DNA of 44,906 bases from Pseudomonas huaxiensis (GCF_003231275.1 NZ_QKVL01000043.1:1-44906); one strand, 5' to 3'. Shown: positions 16,580 to 25,426, counted from the stretch's first letter. Notes: generated by a model not told the origin, from the sequence alone. Numbers and translations: made by a program.

Positions 16580-17687
16580 TACGACGCTGTCTCAGCCCTC
16601 CGTCAGCCCGCGACAACCTCTGTTCGGCAGACGTTACACCCTGGAAACCCGCCAACAGATGCCTTGGCACCGGCAAGCGCTGGTGATCGGCCTAGCGCTG
16701 CTGTTCGGTCTGGCAATCTGCGCACTGATCCTGATCGGCGCGGGTGTCCCGGCCCGTGAGCTTCTCAACGAGTTCGTCGTGCAGACCTTGTTCGATGCGC
16801 AAAATCTAAGGGCCGTGCTGTTCCAGGCGGCCCCCATGATCATGGTCGGCCTGGCAGGCTGCATGGCCTTTCGTGCGAGGTTCTGGAACCTGGGCCTGGA
16901 AGGTCAGATGATCTGGGGAGCGATCGGCGCTACTGCAATTTCCATTTTCGATATTGGTCCTCAGGTGCTGCGCCTGCCACTGATGATAGTCGCGGCAATG
17001 CTCTGCGCGATGCTCTGGACCTTGGGACCGGTGCTGTTGAAGCTGCACCTCAAGGTCAATGAAATCATCTCGACGCTGATGCTCAACTACATCGCTGCCA
17101 ACTTTCTCCTGCACCTGGTGTACGGCAGTTGGAAAGACCCGCGCGACAACTTCCCCTACTCACCACCACTGCAGAGCTTCGAGCGTTTGCCGGACTTTCT
17201 GGCCGGCTACAACGTGGCCATCCTCATGGCCCTGGCCATCACTGCCATCACCCTGTGGTTCGTCGGCATTTCCCGCGCCGGCCTGTATCTGCGCTTCGTC
17301 GATGCCAACCCGCGAGTTGCAGGTGCGGTCGGCGTGCCGGTACGCAAGATGATCATTGCCACGGTCCTGCTGTCCGGCGCCTTGGCTGGCATCGCCGGGT
17401 TTGTGGTAACCGCTGGCCAGGAAGGCCGACTGACCCAGTCCTTCTACCAGGGCTATGGGTTCTCCGGGATCCTTATCGCTTTCCTGGCTCGCAACAATCC
17501 TGTGGCGGCGACCGTGGTCGCTCTGCTGATTGCGCTTCTTTTCGTCGCCGGGCGCAGCTTGCAGGTGTTCTATCAGATCCCCTTTTCGATGGTGCAACTG
17601 ATCCAGGCCATTCTGGTGATCTGTGTGGCTTCCTCGGACTTTTTCATTCGCCATCGCTTGCGGCGCATTCAGGCTGGAGACTGCTGA
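16572..17687 (+). CDS. Nucleoside ABC transporter permease, first subunit
   Basis: 371 residues, about nine or ten membrane helices, starting after a 35-residue cytoplasmic lead; the first helix is at about 36-58. G-L-A-G-C-M-A-F-R-A-R-F-W-N-L-G-L-E-G-Q (near 93-112) and V-N-E-I-I-S-T-L-M-L-N-Y near 162 are typical of the YufP/NupB side of BMP transporters. It forms the channel together with the next gene product. The start overlaps the ATPase gene by eight bases and the stop shares one base with the next start (TGATG). Confidence 0.93.
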   Translation: MTDTTLSQPSVSPRQPLFGRRYTLETRQQMPWHRQALVIGLALLFGLAICALILIGAGVPARELLNEFVVQTLFDAQNLRAVLFQAAPMIMVGLAGCMAFRARFWNLGLEGQMIWGAIGATAISIFDIGPQVLRLPLMIVAAMLCAMLWTLGPVLLKLHLKVNEIISTLMLNYIAANFLLHLVYGSWKDPRDNFPYSPPLQSFERLPDFLAGYNVAILMALAITAITLWFVGISRAGLYLRFVDANPRVAGAVGVPVRKMIIATVLLSGALAGIAGFVVTAGQEGRLTQSFYQGYGFSGILIAFLARNNPVAATVVALLIALLFVAGRSLQVFYQIPFSMVQLIQAILVICVASSDFFIRHRLRRIQAGDC

Positions 17688-18613
17688 TGGAACTGTTGAC
17701 TCACTGGCTTGGCAACGCGCCAGACTTCGCGGTGCCCTTTGCCCTCGCGGCGTTGGGCCTGATTCTCACCGAACGCGCCGGTGTGCTTGCACTGGGCGCC
17801 GAAGGCTTGATGCTGGTCGGTGCACTGGCCGGCATCGGCATGCAATTGGGCACCGGTTTCGCGGGCCTTTCGCTGCTGGTCGCTATGTTGGCGGCCGGCA
17901 TCGTGTCGCTGCTGTTTGCGCTGATGGTGCTGGTTCTGCGGATCAACCAGGTGATCGCTGGCCTGGCGCTGGTGTTCTTCTGCCAGGGTCTGACCGGCCT
18001 CGCGGGCACTGTATTCGGCTGGACGAACCGACCGGTGAGCGGCCTACCGAGCGTCGAATTATGGCCTCTTTCCGAGTTGCCACTGGTGGGCAAGGTCTTC
18101 GTGCAAAACCCACTGGTGTACCTGACCGTACTGATCTTCATCGCCGTGGTCTGGTTTCTCCAACGCACGCAGACTGGCCTGCGTTTACGCGCCGTGGGGG
18201 AGAATCCGCAAGCTGCCGACGCAGCCGGTATTCCGGTCCTCACCTACCGGCTGGCGGCGATTGTGGCGGGGGCGGCGTTGATCGGCCTTGCCGGTGCCTA
18301 CATCGCCGTACTGAGCACCAAGATGTGGATTGCCGACATGACCGGTGGACGGGGCTGGATCGCTGTTTCCCTGGTGATTTTCGCGCGCTGGTCACCGTGG
18401 CGTGCGCTGGCTGGCGCCTTGCTGTTCGGCGCCATCGAAGCGCTGATTCCACAACTGGCCGCAGCAGGCGTGCGCCTGCCGCAGTATTTCCTGCTCATGA
18501 CCCCCTACGCCGTGACCCTGCTGGTGATGATCTGGGTAGCCCTGAGCAGCCGTGAGTCGGCCAGCCAGCCGGGCGCGCTAGGCGAGCCTTTCATCCGTGA
18601 GCAACGACGATAA
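17687..18613 (+). CDS. Nucleoside ABC transporter permease, second subunit
   Basis: 308 residues, mostly membrane helices. L-T-E-R-A-G-V-L-A-L-G-A-E-G-L-M-L near 26 and R-A-V-G-E-N-P-Q-A-A-D-A-A-G near 165 match the YufQ/NupC-type permease of BMP systems. The ATG at 17687 is chosen because it overlaps the previous stop and begins M-E-L-L-T-H-W-L-G; the open frame further upstream is only a shadow of the first permease. This is the last gene of the ABC operon before a strong hairpin. Confidence 0.93.
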   Translation: MELLTHWLGNAPDFAVPFALAALGLILTERAGVLALGAEGLMLVGALAGIGMQLGTGFAGLSLLVAMLAAGIVSLLFALMVLVLRINQVIAGLALVFFCQGLTGLAGTVFGWTNRPVSGLPSVELWPLSELPLVGKVFVQNPLVYLTVLIFIAVVWFLQRTQTGLRLRAVGENPQAADAAGIPVLTYRLAAIVAGAALIGLAGAYIAVLSTKMWIADMTGGRGWIAVSLVIFARWSPWRALAGALLFGAIEALIPQLAAAGVRLPQYFLLMTPYAVTLLVMIWVALSSRESASQPGALGEPFIREQRR

Positions 18614-18641
18614 GCACCGGATCATCACCATAGCCTTGACG

Positions 18642-18669
18642 CACTTCTGCGCTGCGCTGCGCAGAAGTG
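18642..18669. terminator. Strong hairpin between the ABC operon and the Tsx-like gene
   Basis: CACTTCTGCGC and GCGCAGAAGTG form a perfect 11-bp stem around TGCGCT. There is no U-run after it, so it may be an attenuator or a 3'-end stabilising structure, not a classic terminator. It begins 28 bases after the permease stop. Confidence 0.55.
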
Positions 18670-18837
18670 TGGATTGTCTTGGCGGCCTATAAAAACAGCA
18701 TGCTGCGTGTCCTACGCCGCGAATTCGTCGCGCGGCCCCGCCCCAATTGCCGGGGCCAAATGGATCACATTGAGACTGCCCGCAATACACGCCATACAAC
18801 AACTTAGAAACCTGAACGTCATTTCGGAGCACTCCTC

Positions 18838-19611
18838 ATGAAACTCAGCACAACCTCCCTGATAGTGGCAGGCGGCATACTCGTGGCTGGCCCAAGCATG
18901 GCCGACGACCTCTTGCAGTGGCAGGACAATAGCCTGACCTATCTCAACGGAATCGACTTCAAGGTTGATCCGCCCAAGCAGCAAACCCTCACCTTCGAGC
19001 ATGCCAGCGGCTGGAGTTTCGGCGACCTGTTCGTATTTGTAGACGTCATCAAGTTCAATACTGAAGCGACCAACAGTGCAGGGGATGGCCACACCTACTA
19101 CGGCGAGATCAGTCCGCGGCTATCGTTTGGCAAACTCACCGGAACTAATCTCTCCTTCGGGCCGATCAAGGACGTACTGCTGTCAGCGACCTACGAGTTC
19201 GGAGAAGACGATAACGAAAGCTACCTGCTCGGTCCTGCAGTTGACCTGAACATTCCCGGCTTCGACTACTTCCAGCTCAACACCTACTACCGTGAAACCG
19301 ATGGCAAGCGTGACGGTAGCGGGGTCTGGCAGATCACTCCGGTGTGGAGCTATACCATTCCGGTCGGCAATTCCGATCTCGTCATTGACGGTTTCATGGA
19401 CTGGGTCGTGGACAATGACAAGAGCTACCACGCCAACCTGCACTTCAACCCCCAGATCAAATATGACCTGGCCAAAGGGCTTGGGCTGGGCAAGAAGTTC
19501 TATGTGGGTGTCGAGTACGACTACTGGAGCGACAAGTACGGAATCAAGGACAGCCAGGCCTTTGCTACCAACCAGAGCGCGATCAGTTTGCTGCTCAAGG
19601 CGCACTTCTAA
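18838..19611 (+). CDS. Tsx/OmpK-like outer-membrane nucleoside channel
   Basis: 257 residues with a signal peptide (cut after S-M-A at about residue 22). The mature part alternates short amphipathic strands rich in aromatic residues and ends K-A-H-F, the C-terminal phenylalanine expected for outer-membrane barrels. Blocks such as W-S-F-G-D-L-F-V-F-V-D, Y-Y-G-E-I-S-P-R-L-S and V-G-V-E-Y-D-Y-W match the nucleoside-specific channel-forming (Tsx) family. It would let nucleosides cross the outer membrane for the ABC system encoded upstream. GGAG precedes the ATG by about eight bases. It may be transcribed separately because a hairpin and 168 bases separate it from the permease. Confidence 0.88.
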   Translation: MKLSTTSLIVAGGILVAGPSMADDLLQWQDNSLTYLNGIDFKVDPPKQQTLTFEHASGWSFGDLFVFVDVIKFNTEATNSAGDGHTYYGEISPRLSFGKLTGTNLSFGPIKDVLLSATYEFGEDDNESYLLGPAVDLNIPGFDYFQLNTYYRETDGKRDGSGVWQITPVWSYTIPVGNSDLVIDGFMDWVVDNDKSYHANLHFNPQIKYDLAKGLGLGKKFYVGVEYDYWSDKYGIKDSQAFATNQSAISLLLKAHF

Positions 19612-19662
19612 CCGTCAGCCTTGAAATCCCGCAGCAGGAAGTGATCCGAATCGCTGCCAACA

Positions 19663-19918
19663 TAAAGGCACTGTTCATAAAGTTACGTCGTAAATACCGC
19701 CCTCAGCAGGTCAATGTGCCCATCGCCGCATGACGTGTTGCGAACGTGCAGTAACGCGTTATGCGGCGCTGCTCATTCAGCCAGCCAAACAACCACTCGA
19801 TGACGTTGCGCTCTCGATACTTCCGGTTGTCGAAGAACAAGCACTGCCGCGGCGAGCTTAGTTTGGTGACTGAATGTGCAGCGTGCACTCTTAGCCTCTG
19901 ATCAGACGCAGCATGCAT
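19663..19918 (-). pseudogene. IS5-family transposase C-terminal remnant
   Basis: The minus strand encodes L-F-F-D-N-R-K-Y-R-E-R-N-V-I-E-W-L-F-G-W-L-N followed by R-R-I-T-R-Y, the conserved C-terminal block (Y-R-E-R-N-x-I-E-R) of IS5-type DDE transposases. An in-frame TGA at about 19703 interrupts it, after which R-Y-L-R-R-N-F continues in the same frame. The N-terminal catalytic parts are absent. The whole is a decayed insertion-sequence scar between the Tsx-like gene and the aminotransferase. Confidence 0.7.
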
Positions 19919-19951
19919 CCGTACCCGTGCATGACCATGATTTCGTTATGC

Positions 19952-19984
19952 AAAAAAAAGAGGGCGTTTCAGAAGAAAACCCTC
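19952..19984 (-). terminator. Intrinsic terminator after the omega-aminotransferase
   Basis: On the minus strand GAGGG and CCCTC pair, with a long loop, and are followed by eight T. It lies 40 bases past the aminotransferase stop. Confidence 0.6.
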
Positions 19985-20023
19985 AATAACAGCGCCTAAC
20001 GCCGCCTGGTGAGATCAACCGGT

Positions 20024-21376
20024 TTAAACCCAATTAGCACCCGTCACTTTCTGGATGGAGAAAGTGAGAATTTCGATCAGGGTATCTACGTCAGATCTGG
20101 TGTAGTTCAGCGATGGTGCGAACCCAAGGATGTCGTCGGCAAACGCGCGGAACACCAGTCCTTCGGCAAACGCATGAGCCAGGATTTTTTGGCCCAATTT
20201 CAGGCTGGTGTCCGGTTTGACTCTTGTGTGCTTGTCCGCGACAAGCTCCAAACCCGCGAGCATGCCCCGCCCCCGAACCTGACCAACGATATCCAGGTTT
20301 TCCAAGGTGCGTAACCTGGACTGGAAATACTCACCAACGTCTGTGCCGTTCTTCAAAAGACCGTTTTCGTACAGATCCAGCGTCGCGTTGGCGATCGCGG
20401 CGCTGACAGGATGACCTGCATAGGTTTGCCCATGACCGAATGGTGTGCCGTCGGAGCCCGCCTCGGCAATCGCTGCATAGATCTGCTCGGAGATGAGTGT
20501 TGCCCCCATCGGCGCATAACCCGAGGTCAGACCTTTCGCCAGCGTCATCAGGTCGGGGCTGACTCCTTCGTGCTCGCAGGCAAACATCGGCCCGGTACGA
20601 CCAAAGCCAGTGATGACCTCATCCACGATCAGGAGGATACCCAGCCTGTCACACGCTGCCCGCATCGCCTTCAGGTAGCCTGCGGGTGGAACGATTACGC
20701 CGCCAGAGCCAATGATGGGTTCGCAGATGAAGGCAGCTACCTTTTCAGACCCGATTTCGAGCACCTTGCTCTCTAGCGTGGCAACCGTAGCTTGCAGGAT
20801 CGCCGCTTCATCCGGGCCCGCGCTGTGGCGATAGGGATAAGGCGCCTCGATATGGTGCTGAGTGGGGGCCGGCACATCAAAATAACGGTGGAATACCGGA
20901 AGCGCAGTCAGCCCGCTGCCGATGGCAGAGGAGCCATGGTAGCCCCGCTGCACCGCGATGAAATGTTTCTTCTCTGGCCGACCGATGGCATTGAAGTAGT
21001 AGCGCACCGTACGAATGGCGGTGTCGACTGCATCAGACCCACCTTGGCCGAAAATGACGTGATTCAATCCCGGCGGGGCAAGCCTTGCCAGCCGGTCAGC
21101 AAGCTCAATGGCTGGCTCACTACCAAAACCAAAATATCCGGTTGCATAAGGCAATTCTTCGAGTTGCTTTCTCGCCGCGTCTACGATGGTCTTTTGTCCG
21201 TACCCCGCGTTTACACACCAAAGGCCCGAAAATGCATCTTGAACGCGATGCCCGTTGACATCGACCAAGTGAATGCCGTCCGCGCTCTTCCAAGCGCATA
21301 CACCCTTGGCCTGATGATCCAGCAGAGCCGTTACAGGGTGAACCCAGTGTTGATCTTTTTCTTGAAGGTTACTCAT
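20024..21376 (-). CDS. Class III pyridoxal-phosphate omega-aminotransferase
   Basis: 450 residues, the normal length for omega-amino-acid:pyruvate transaminases. Visible landmarks are G-Q-G-G-S-D-A-V-D-T-A near 110-120, Y-H-G-S-S near 146, the cofactor aspartate in I-V-D-E-V-I-T-G-F-G-R (Asp252) and the Schiff-base lysine in L-A-K-G-L-T-S-G-Y-A-P (Lys281). The ATG at 21376 has GAGG four bases ahead. It lies 83 bases after the semialdehyde dehydrogenase gene on the same strand, so the pair can convert an omega-amine to a semialdehyde and then to an acid. The amine could be GABA, beta-alanine, 5-aminovalerate or a diamine; the sequence does not decide. Confidence 0.92.
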   Translation of the reverse strand: MSNLQEKDQHWVHPVTALLDHQAKGVCAWKSADGIHLVDVNGHRVQDAFSGLWCVNAGYGQKTIVDAARKQLEELPYATGYFGFGSEPAIELADRLARLAPPGLNHVIFGQGGSDAVDTAIRTVRYYFNAIGRPEKKHFIAVQRGYHGSSAIGSGLTALPVFHRYFDVPAPTQHHIEAPYPYRHSAGPDEAAILQATVATLESKVLEIGSEKVAAFICEPIIGSGGVIVPPAGYLKAMRAACDRLGILLIVDEVITGFGRTGPMFACEHEGVSPDLMTLAKGLTSGYAPMGATLISEQIYAAIAEAGSDGTPFGHGQTYAGHPVSAAIANATLDLYENGLLKNGTDVGEYFQSRLRTLENLDIVGQVRGRGMLAGLELVADKHTRVKPDTSLKLGQKILAHAFAEGLVFRAFADDILGFAPSLNYTRSDVDTLIEILTFSIQKVTGANWV

Positions 21377-21459
21377 ACGACCTCTGATCTACATGTCGGA
21401 TCGGCCCTGCACCTCAGCGCCGAGAGGTACAGAGCGCGAAGCCAGCGAAGGAGAAACGA

Positions 21460-22935
21460 TTAGTCCAGGCCGCCCTGGCAGACGTATTTGATGTGCATAT
21501 ATTCTTCGAGCCCGTGAACAGAGCCTTCACGGCCATAGCCAGAATCCTTCACACCACCGAACGGAGCCGCTTCAGCAGCCAATGCCCCTTCGTTCACGCC
21601 GACAATGCCGCATTCCAGGGCATCTGAGACGCGGTGCACGCGACGCATGTCTTGGGTGTAGAAGTAAGAGGCCAGGCCGAACGGAGAGTCATTGGCCATC
21701 TGGATGACCTCTGCCTCGGTTTCGAACGATGTGATAGGTGCGACAGGGCCGAAGGTCTCTTCATGGAAACAACGAGCGGCACGGTCAACGTCAGCCAGAA
21801 CAGTGGGAGCGTAGTAGGTGGACTCTGCTCGCTGCTCGGTGAACAGGCGCTGACCGCCCGTCAGCACACGCGCACCTCGAGCGACCGCGTCGTTGACGTG
21901 CTCTTCGATCTTGTTGATGGCCTTGGCATTGATCATGGGCCCGATCTGCGACACGGGATCGCTAGCGGGGCCGACTACCAGAGCCGAAACACGTGCGGTC
22001 AGCTTCTCCAGGAAAGCACCATAAACCTTGGACTGCACATAAACACGGTTAGGGCAAACGCAGGTTTGCCCGCCATTGCGGAATTTCGCAACCATCAAAC
22101 CCTCGACCGCTGCATCGATATCCGCATCATCGAACACGATGAACGGAGCGTTGCCACCCAGCTCCAGCGCAAGTTTTTTCAGGGTGCGAGAGGATTCGTG
22201 GGCTAGGTGTTTACCTACCGGGGTCGAACCGGTGAAGGTAATTTTGCGAACGCGCGCATCGTCCAGCCATACGTCCGCGACTTCCTTCGAGGAAGCGGTT
22301 ATGACGATGTTCAATACACCTGCCGGTACCCCAGCCTCTTCCGCCAGCTTCACGAGAGCAAGAGCAGTCAGTGGCGTTTCCGCCGCGGGTTTGCAGACAA
22401 CAGTGCAACCGGCAGCCAGCGCTGGCGCGATCTTCCTGGCGATCATCGCGGCGGGGAAGTTCCAAGGGGTGATGGCTGCAACGATGCCCACGGGCTCTCT
22501 GTACGCAGACATTTTACGGCCACGAACAGCCTGAGGAATGATGTCGCCATTGGAACGAGTGGCCTCTTCGGCAAACCACTCGACGTAGCTTGCTGCATAG
22601 GCAATTTCACCTACGGCTTCTGAGAGCGGTTTACCCTGCTCAGAGGAAATGATCTTACCCAGATCCTCAGCCGACGCCATGATCAGGTCGTTCCAGCGCT
22701 TGAGAATTGCAGCACGCTGTTTCGCAGGCGTGGCGCGCCAGGCTTCGAACGCTTTAGCAGCTGCATCGACGGCAGCCTTGGCATCCTTAGCGTCACTATT
22801 GGGTACCAGAGCAACACGCTCGCCAGTGGCAGGGTTATTGACCGAAATGGTTTCCCCCGAAACCGCGTCCTGCCATACACCAGCGATAAAGTTTTGGGTT
22901 GCCATCAGTTCTTTACGCTGCAATTCGAAGCTCAT
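21460..22935 (-). CDS. gabD: Succinate-semialdehyde dehydrogenase (GabD type)
   Basis: 491 residues of the aldehyde dehydrogenase superfamily. The ATG at 22935 follows a GAGGG at four bases. Catalytic residues are visible: Asn159 in T-P-W-N-F-P, Glu258 in L-E-L-G-G-N-A-P-F and Cys292 in N-G-G-Q-T-C-V-C-P-N-R. The Q-T-C-V-C-x-N-R pattern and the R-K-M-S-A-Y-R-E-P region are typical of the GabD branch, which oxidises succinate (or glutarate) semialdehyde with NAD(P). It precedes the class III aminotransferase in the same direction. The 450 bases upstream carry no gene and hold the probable promoter. Confidence 0.9.
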   Translation of the reverse strand: MSFELQRKELMATQNFIAGVWQDAVSGETISVNNPATGERVALVPNSDAKDAKAAVDAAAKAFEAWRATPAKQRAAILKRWNDLIMASAEDLGKIISSEQGKPLSEAVGEIAYAASYVEWFAEEATRSNGDIIPQAVRGRKMSAYREPVGIVAAITPWNFPAAMIARKIAPALAAGCTVVCKPAAETPLTALALVKLAEEAGVPAGVLNIVITASSKEVADVWLDDARVRKITFTGSTPVGKHLAHESSRTLKKLALELGGNAPFIVFDDADIDAAVEGLMVAKFRNGGQTCVCPNRVYVQSKVYGAFLEKLTARVSALVVGPASDPVSQIGPMINAKAINKIEEHVNDAVARGARVLTGGQRLFTEQRAESTYYAPTVLADVDRAARCFHEETFGPVAPITSFETEAEVIQMANDSPFGLASYFYTQDMRRVHRVSDALECGIVGVNEGALAAEAAPFGGVKDSGYGREGSVHGLEEYMHIKYVCQGGLD

Positions 22936-23390
22936 AAAACCCTCACACAAATCCAATAGAAACTATCCGCACCCCAAACCTGGAAATTCACTTACCAGCT
23001 ATGGGCTGCACGCGGTGTAGCTCCAGCCATTGTTCTAATGAACATCGTATTCAACGTTTCCATTGCCATCCACCCATCTGAAATAGGATGAATAAGATCA
23101 AATTAAGTAGCGGAAGTAGCAAGTCAGGCTGTAAACCGGGCCGTTTGAGGTAAACATATGAGCGGAAAACTTTAGCCGTACGAGCTAGAGATAAAACTGG
23201 GTTAATATCAGCAACGGTGCCTCAGACACGCGCGCACAACCGGAGGCCTTAGCCATAACTTGGAAATAACGCCACCCATAAAAAAGCCCCCAGTGTGAGG
23301 GGGCAACGCACAACGACGGTAAAGACCAGAATAGACTAACTATTTTCAATTCATCTGCCGGCTGAACGGAACTACAATCTTGAGCACTGA
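22936..23390. other. Gap upstream of gabD
   Basis: No coding frame is supported. It holds the presumed gabD promoter, a GAAATAGGAT motif at 23080-23089 that also occurs at 33927-33936, and the terminator of the transporter gene at its right end. Confidence 0.5.
23280..23304 (-). terminator. Intrinsic terminator of the DMT transporter gene
   Basis: On the minus strand GCCCCC-TCACACT-GGGGGC is followed directly by six T. It lies 87 bases after the transporter stop. Confidence 0.85.
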
Positions 23391-24260
23391 TTATGCCTTT
23401 TTCGACATGATCATTGAGCAAACTACCAAACCTGCCCCCACCCAGATATACCATTGCATACCGACCTGGAGATAGAGCACTAGAAAGGCAGTAGACAGAA
23501 CAGGCGTAGCGTAGCTAAGAACCGCAACTTGCTCGTGGCAAGCTTTCTTCATTGCATAGTCCCAGACATAGAACGCTCCCCCCATAGGCCCAACACCCAT
23601 GTACAGGATGGCCCAGAACTCGCTTTTCGTCAGGGACGGCCAATCGGCACCTGCTCGATACAACACCAGGCAAACTGCGCCAGAGACAAGGCAGAAAAGG
23701 CCAACAGAGACGCTCTTTACATTCGGGTACTGCTTTGCCAGCAAAGAATAAACAGCCCAAAGAACTGCCGAAATGAATGCCAGAAAATAACCCAGCCAAC
23801 TGCCCGTACCTACAGCGTGGTCTGGATTACAGCTGATAATGGCCCCCGCGAACCCAATCGCGCCGGCTAGCAATGACTTGAACGTGAGTTTTCCATTGGA
23901 AACAAATAGTGGCGCCATTACAACAATCAGCACAGGCCACAGGTAATGCAACAAGCTCACGCCAATAGGATCTGCCAACTGAAGCGCATAGAAATAAATG
24001 ACGTGATAGGCAAGCATACAAAACGTGCCCAGCACGAACAGCCGCCGTGGCATGCGCCAAAGTTTAATCCACGGCAAGCCTATCAGCCCACCAATGAACA
24101 GCGCGGCACCCGTAATAAATAGCGGTGAGACATCGCTACAAAACGTGACGCTGACAGCAAGCGTGCTCCATATGATCACTGCTAAAAAAGCGGGAATCAA
24201 AGCTGAATTTGACTTTACAACTGAAGACTCTAAAACACTCATAACGCACACATTCCGCAT
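23391..24260 (-). CDS. DMT-superfamily (EamA) transporter
   Basis: 289 residues with about ten hydrophobic helices in two repeated halves of five. The first half has W-S-T-L-A-V near 31 and L-Q-L-A-D-P-I-G-V-S-L-L-H-Y-L-W-P near 94; the second has S-A-V-L-W-A-V-Y-S-L-L near 160 and L-S-Y-A-T-P-V-L-S near 245. This is the pattern of drug/metabolite exporters that often extrude amino acids or their analogues. The ATG at 24260 is kept; an ATG six codons later (24242) is equally plausible. It stands between two terminators and so is probably a single-gene unit. The substrate is unknown. Confidence 0.85.
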   Translation of the reverse strand: MRNVCVMSVLESSVVKSNSALIPAFLAVIIWSTLAVSVTFCSDVSPLFITGAALFIGGLIGLPWIKLWRMPRRLFVLGTFCMLAYHVIYFYALQLADPIGVSLLHYLWPVLIVVMAPLFVSNGKLTFKSLLAGAIGFAGAIISCNPDHAVGTGSWLGYFLAFISAVLWAVYSLLAKQYPNVKSVSVGLFCLVSGAVCLVLYRAGADWPSLTKSEFWAILYMGVGPMGGAFYVWDYAMKKACHEQVAVLSYATPVLSTAFLVLYLQVGMQWYIWVGAGLVVCSMIMSKKA

Positions 24261-24274
24261 TAGGGATACGGAAA

Positions 24275-24298
24275 GCCGGCAACCATGGGGCTGCCGGC
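24275..24298 (-). terminator. Terminator-like hairpin after the dehalogenase gene
   Basis: GCCGGCA and TGCCGGC make a seven-pair stem with a ten-base loop, followed on the minus strand by a short TTT. It begins eight bases after the stop codon. Confidence 0.6.
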
Positions 24299-24305
24299 CC
24301 TGGAC

Positions 24306-25028
24306 TTAGCCCTTCAGCGCTTGCTTATGCGCTTCGGCCATTTCGCCCATGCTGTTGAAGCGGAAGTCCACATTCGGCATGCGCGACGGCACGTGGGTAG
24401 CGCCGTAGCCTTCTTTGCCGTGGCGACGGTAGATCCAGGCCGAAACCAGGCCAGCGTCGTTGGCAGGAATGTGGTCGTGATACAGACTTTCTGCGGTGTG
24501 CAGAATGTCCTTCTTCTCAATGCCGGCCTTGGCCAAGGCATCGATCATGTAAGTGAAGTTATTCGGGTTCGGCTTGTACGAACCCACATCCTGCGCGGTG
24601 ATGATGTGGTCGAATTCGACGCCCAGTTTGGCGTTGCTCAGCTTGAACTCATTGCGGTCGATGTTCGACAGAATCACCAGCTTGTAATGTTTTTTCAGGT
24701 ATTGCAGGGCTTCGACGGTGTCCGGGAAGGCTGGCCAGTTCTTGACCGAAGTGCCGAACTCTTCACGCTCGGCAGCATCGGCGTCCAGGCCCCACTCTTT
24801 GGCGATGCGGTCGTACACAGCACGCAGGATGTCCTGGTACAGAGCGCCGGGGGTTTCGGTTTGCTGAGGCGACTCGTTGCGACCAAACACTTCCAGCAGT
24901 TCGTCGGAAGTGAAGGTCTTGCCAGTGCGTTTGGCCAGTGGTTGCAATGCGTTGACAATGCCGGTTTCCCAGTCGATCAGGGTGCCGTAGCAGTCGAAGG
25001 TCAGCGCTTTGAAGTCGGTCAGTTGCAT
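24306..25028 (-). CDS. HAD-superfamily hydrolase, (S)-2-haloacid dehalogenase type
   Basis: 240 residues. The nucleophile is Asp12 in L-T-F-D-C-Y-G-T-L-I-D, motif II is I-L-S-N-I-D near 120, and motif III lysine is in G-S-Y-K-P-N-P near 150. F-D-C-Y-G-T-L is characteristic of type II haloacid dehalogenases, which release halide from 2-haloacids, though many homologues act on other substrates. It follows the tRNA-binding protein gene by 68 bases and ends at a terminator, so it is probably the last gene of a gabT-csaA-HAD unit. What a dehalogenase-like enzyme does beside GABA genes is not clear. Confidence 0.88.
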   Translation of the reverse strand: MQLTDFKALTFDCYGTLIDWETGIVNALQPLAKRTGKTFTSDELLEVFGRNESPQQTETPGALYQDILRAVYDRIAKEWGLDADAAEREEFGTSVKNWPAFPDTVEALQYLKKHYKLVILSNIDRNEFKLSNAKLGVEFDHIITAQDVGSYKPNPNNFTYMIDALAKAGIEKKDILHTAESLYHDHIPANDAGLVSAWIYRRHGKEGYGATHVPSRMPNVDFRFNSMGEMAEAHKQALKG

Positions 25029-25096
25029 CTTGATATCCTACTTTTAGGTTTACTTGTTTTGGGTTAGTCGCCGCGCAGAAGCACAGCGATCTGGGT

Positions 25097-25426
25097 TTAG
25101 AAAATCTTGCTTCCGAGTGGCACCGGGCGCTCGGTGGTCAGGTAAACCACTTCACCCGGCTCGCGATCCACGCCCAGCATCAACACCTCAGAGGTGAAGC
25201 CTGCAATCTTCCTTGAGCCCAGATTGACGGCGCAAACCACCTGCTTACCGACAAGTTCTTCAGGGCTGTAGAGCTTGGTGTACTGAGCGCTGGTAGTTTT
25301 CTCGCCCAATTCACCGAAATTGATCCAGAACTTGTAAGCTGGCTTGTTGGCTTTTTCGTTGAGTTCCACTCGCACGATTTCGCCGATGCGAATATCAACC
25401 TCATTGAACGCTTCAAACGGGGTCAT
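25097..25426 (-). CDS. csaA: CsaA-type tRNA-binding domain protein
   Basis: 109 residues from the ATG at 25426, which has GGAG five bases ahead; a GTG two codons earlier is possible. The protein is a stand-alone OB-fold tRNA-binding domain as in B. subtilis CsaA: D-I-R-I-G-E-I near 11, F-W-I-N-F-G near 33, Q-V-V-C-A-V-N-L-G-S-R near 62 and S-E-V-L-M-L-G near 79. CsaA proteins form dimers and have been described as export-related chaperones and tRNA binders. It sits 46 bases after gabT and before the dehalogenase gene. Confidence 0.9.
   Translation of the reverse strand: MTPFEAFNEVDIRIGEIVRVELNEKANKPAYKFWINFGELGEKTTSAQYTKLYSPEELVGKQVVCAVNLGSRKIAGFTSEVLMLGVDREPGEVVYLTTERPVPLGSKIF

Noticed and set aside
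17129..17686. Upstream extension of the second permease frame
   Set aside because: It overlaps the first permease in another frame; the ATG at 17687 coupled to the previous stop explains the gene.
18753..18769. RutR-box-like sequence (GGGGCCAAATGGATC) ahead of the Tsx-like gene
   Set aside because: Only about half of the arm positions agree with the operators at 12634 and 13807, and it is not palindromic.
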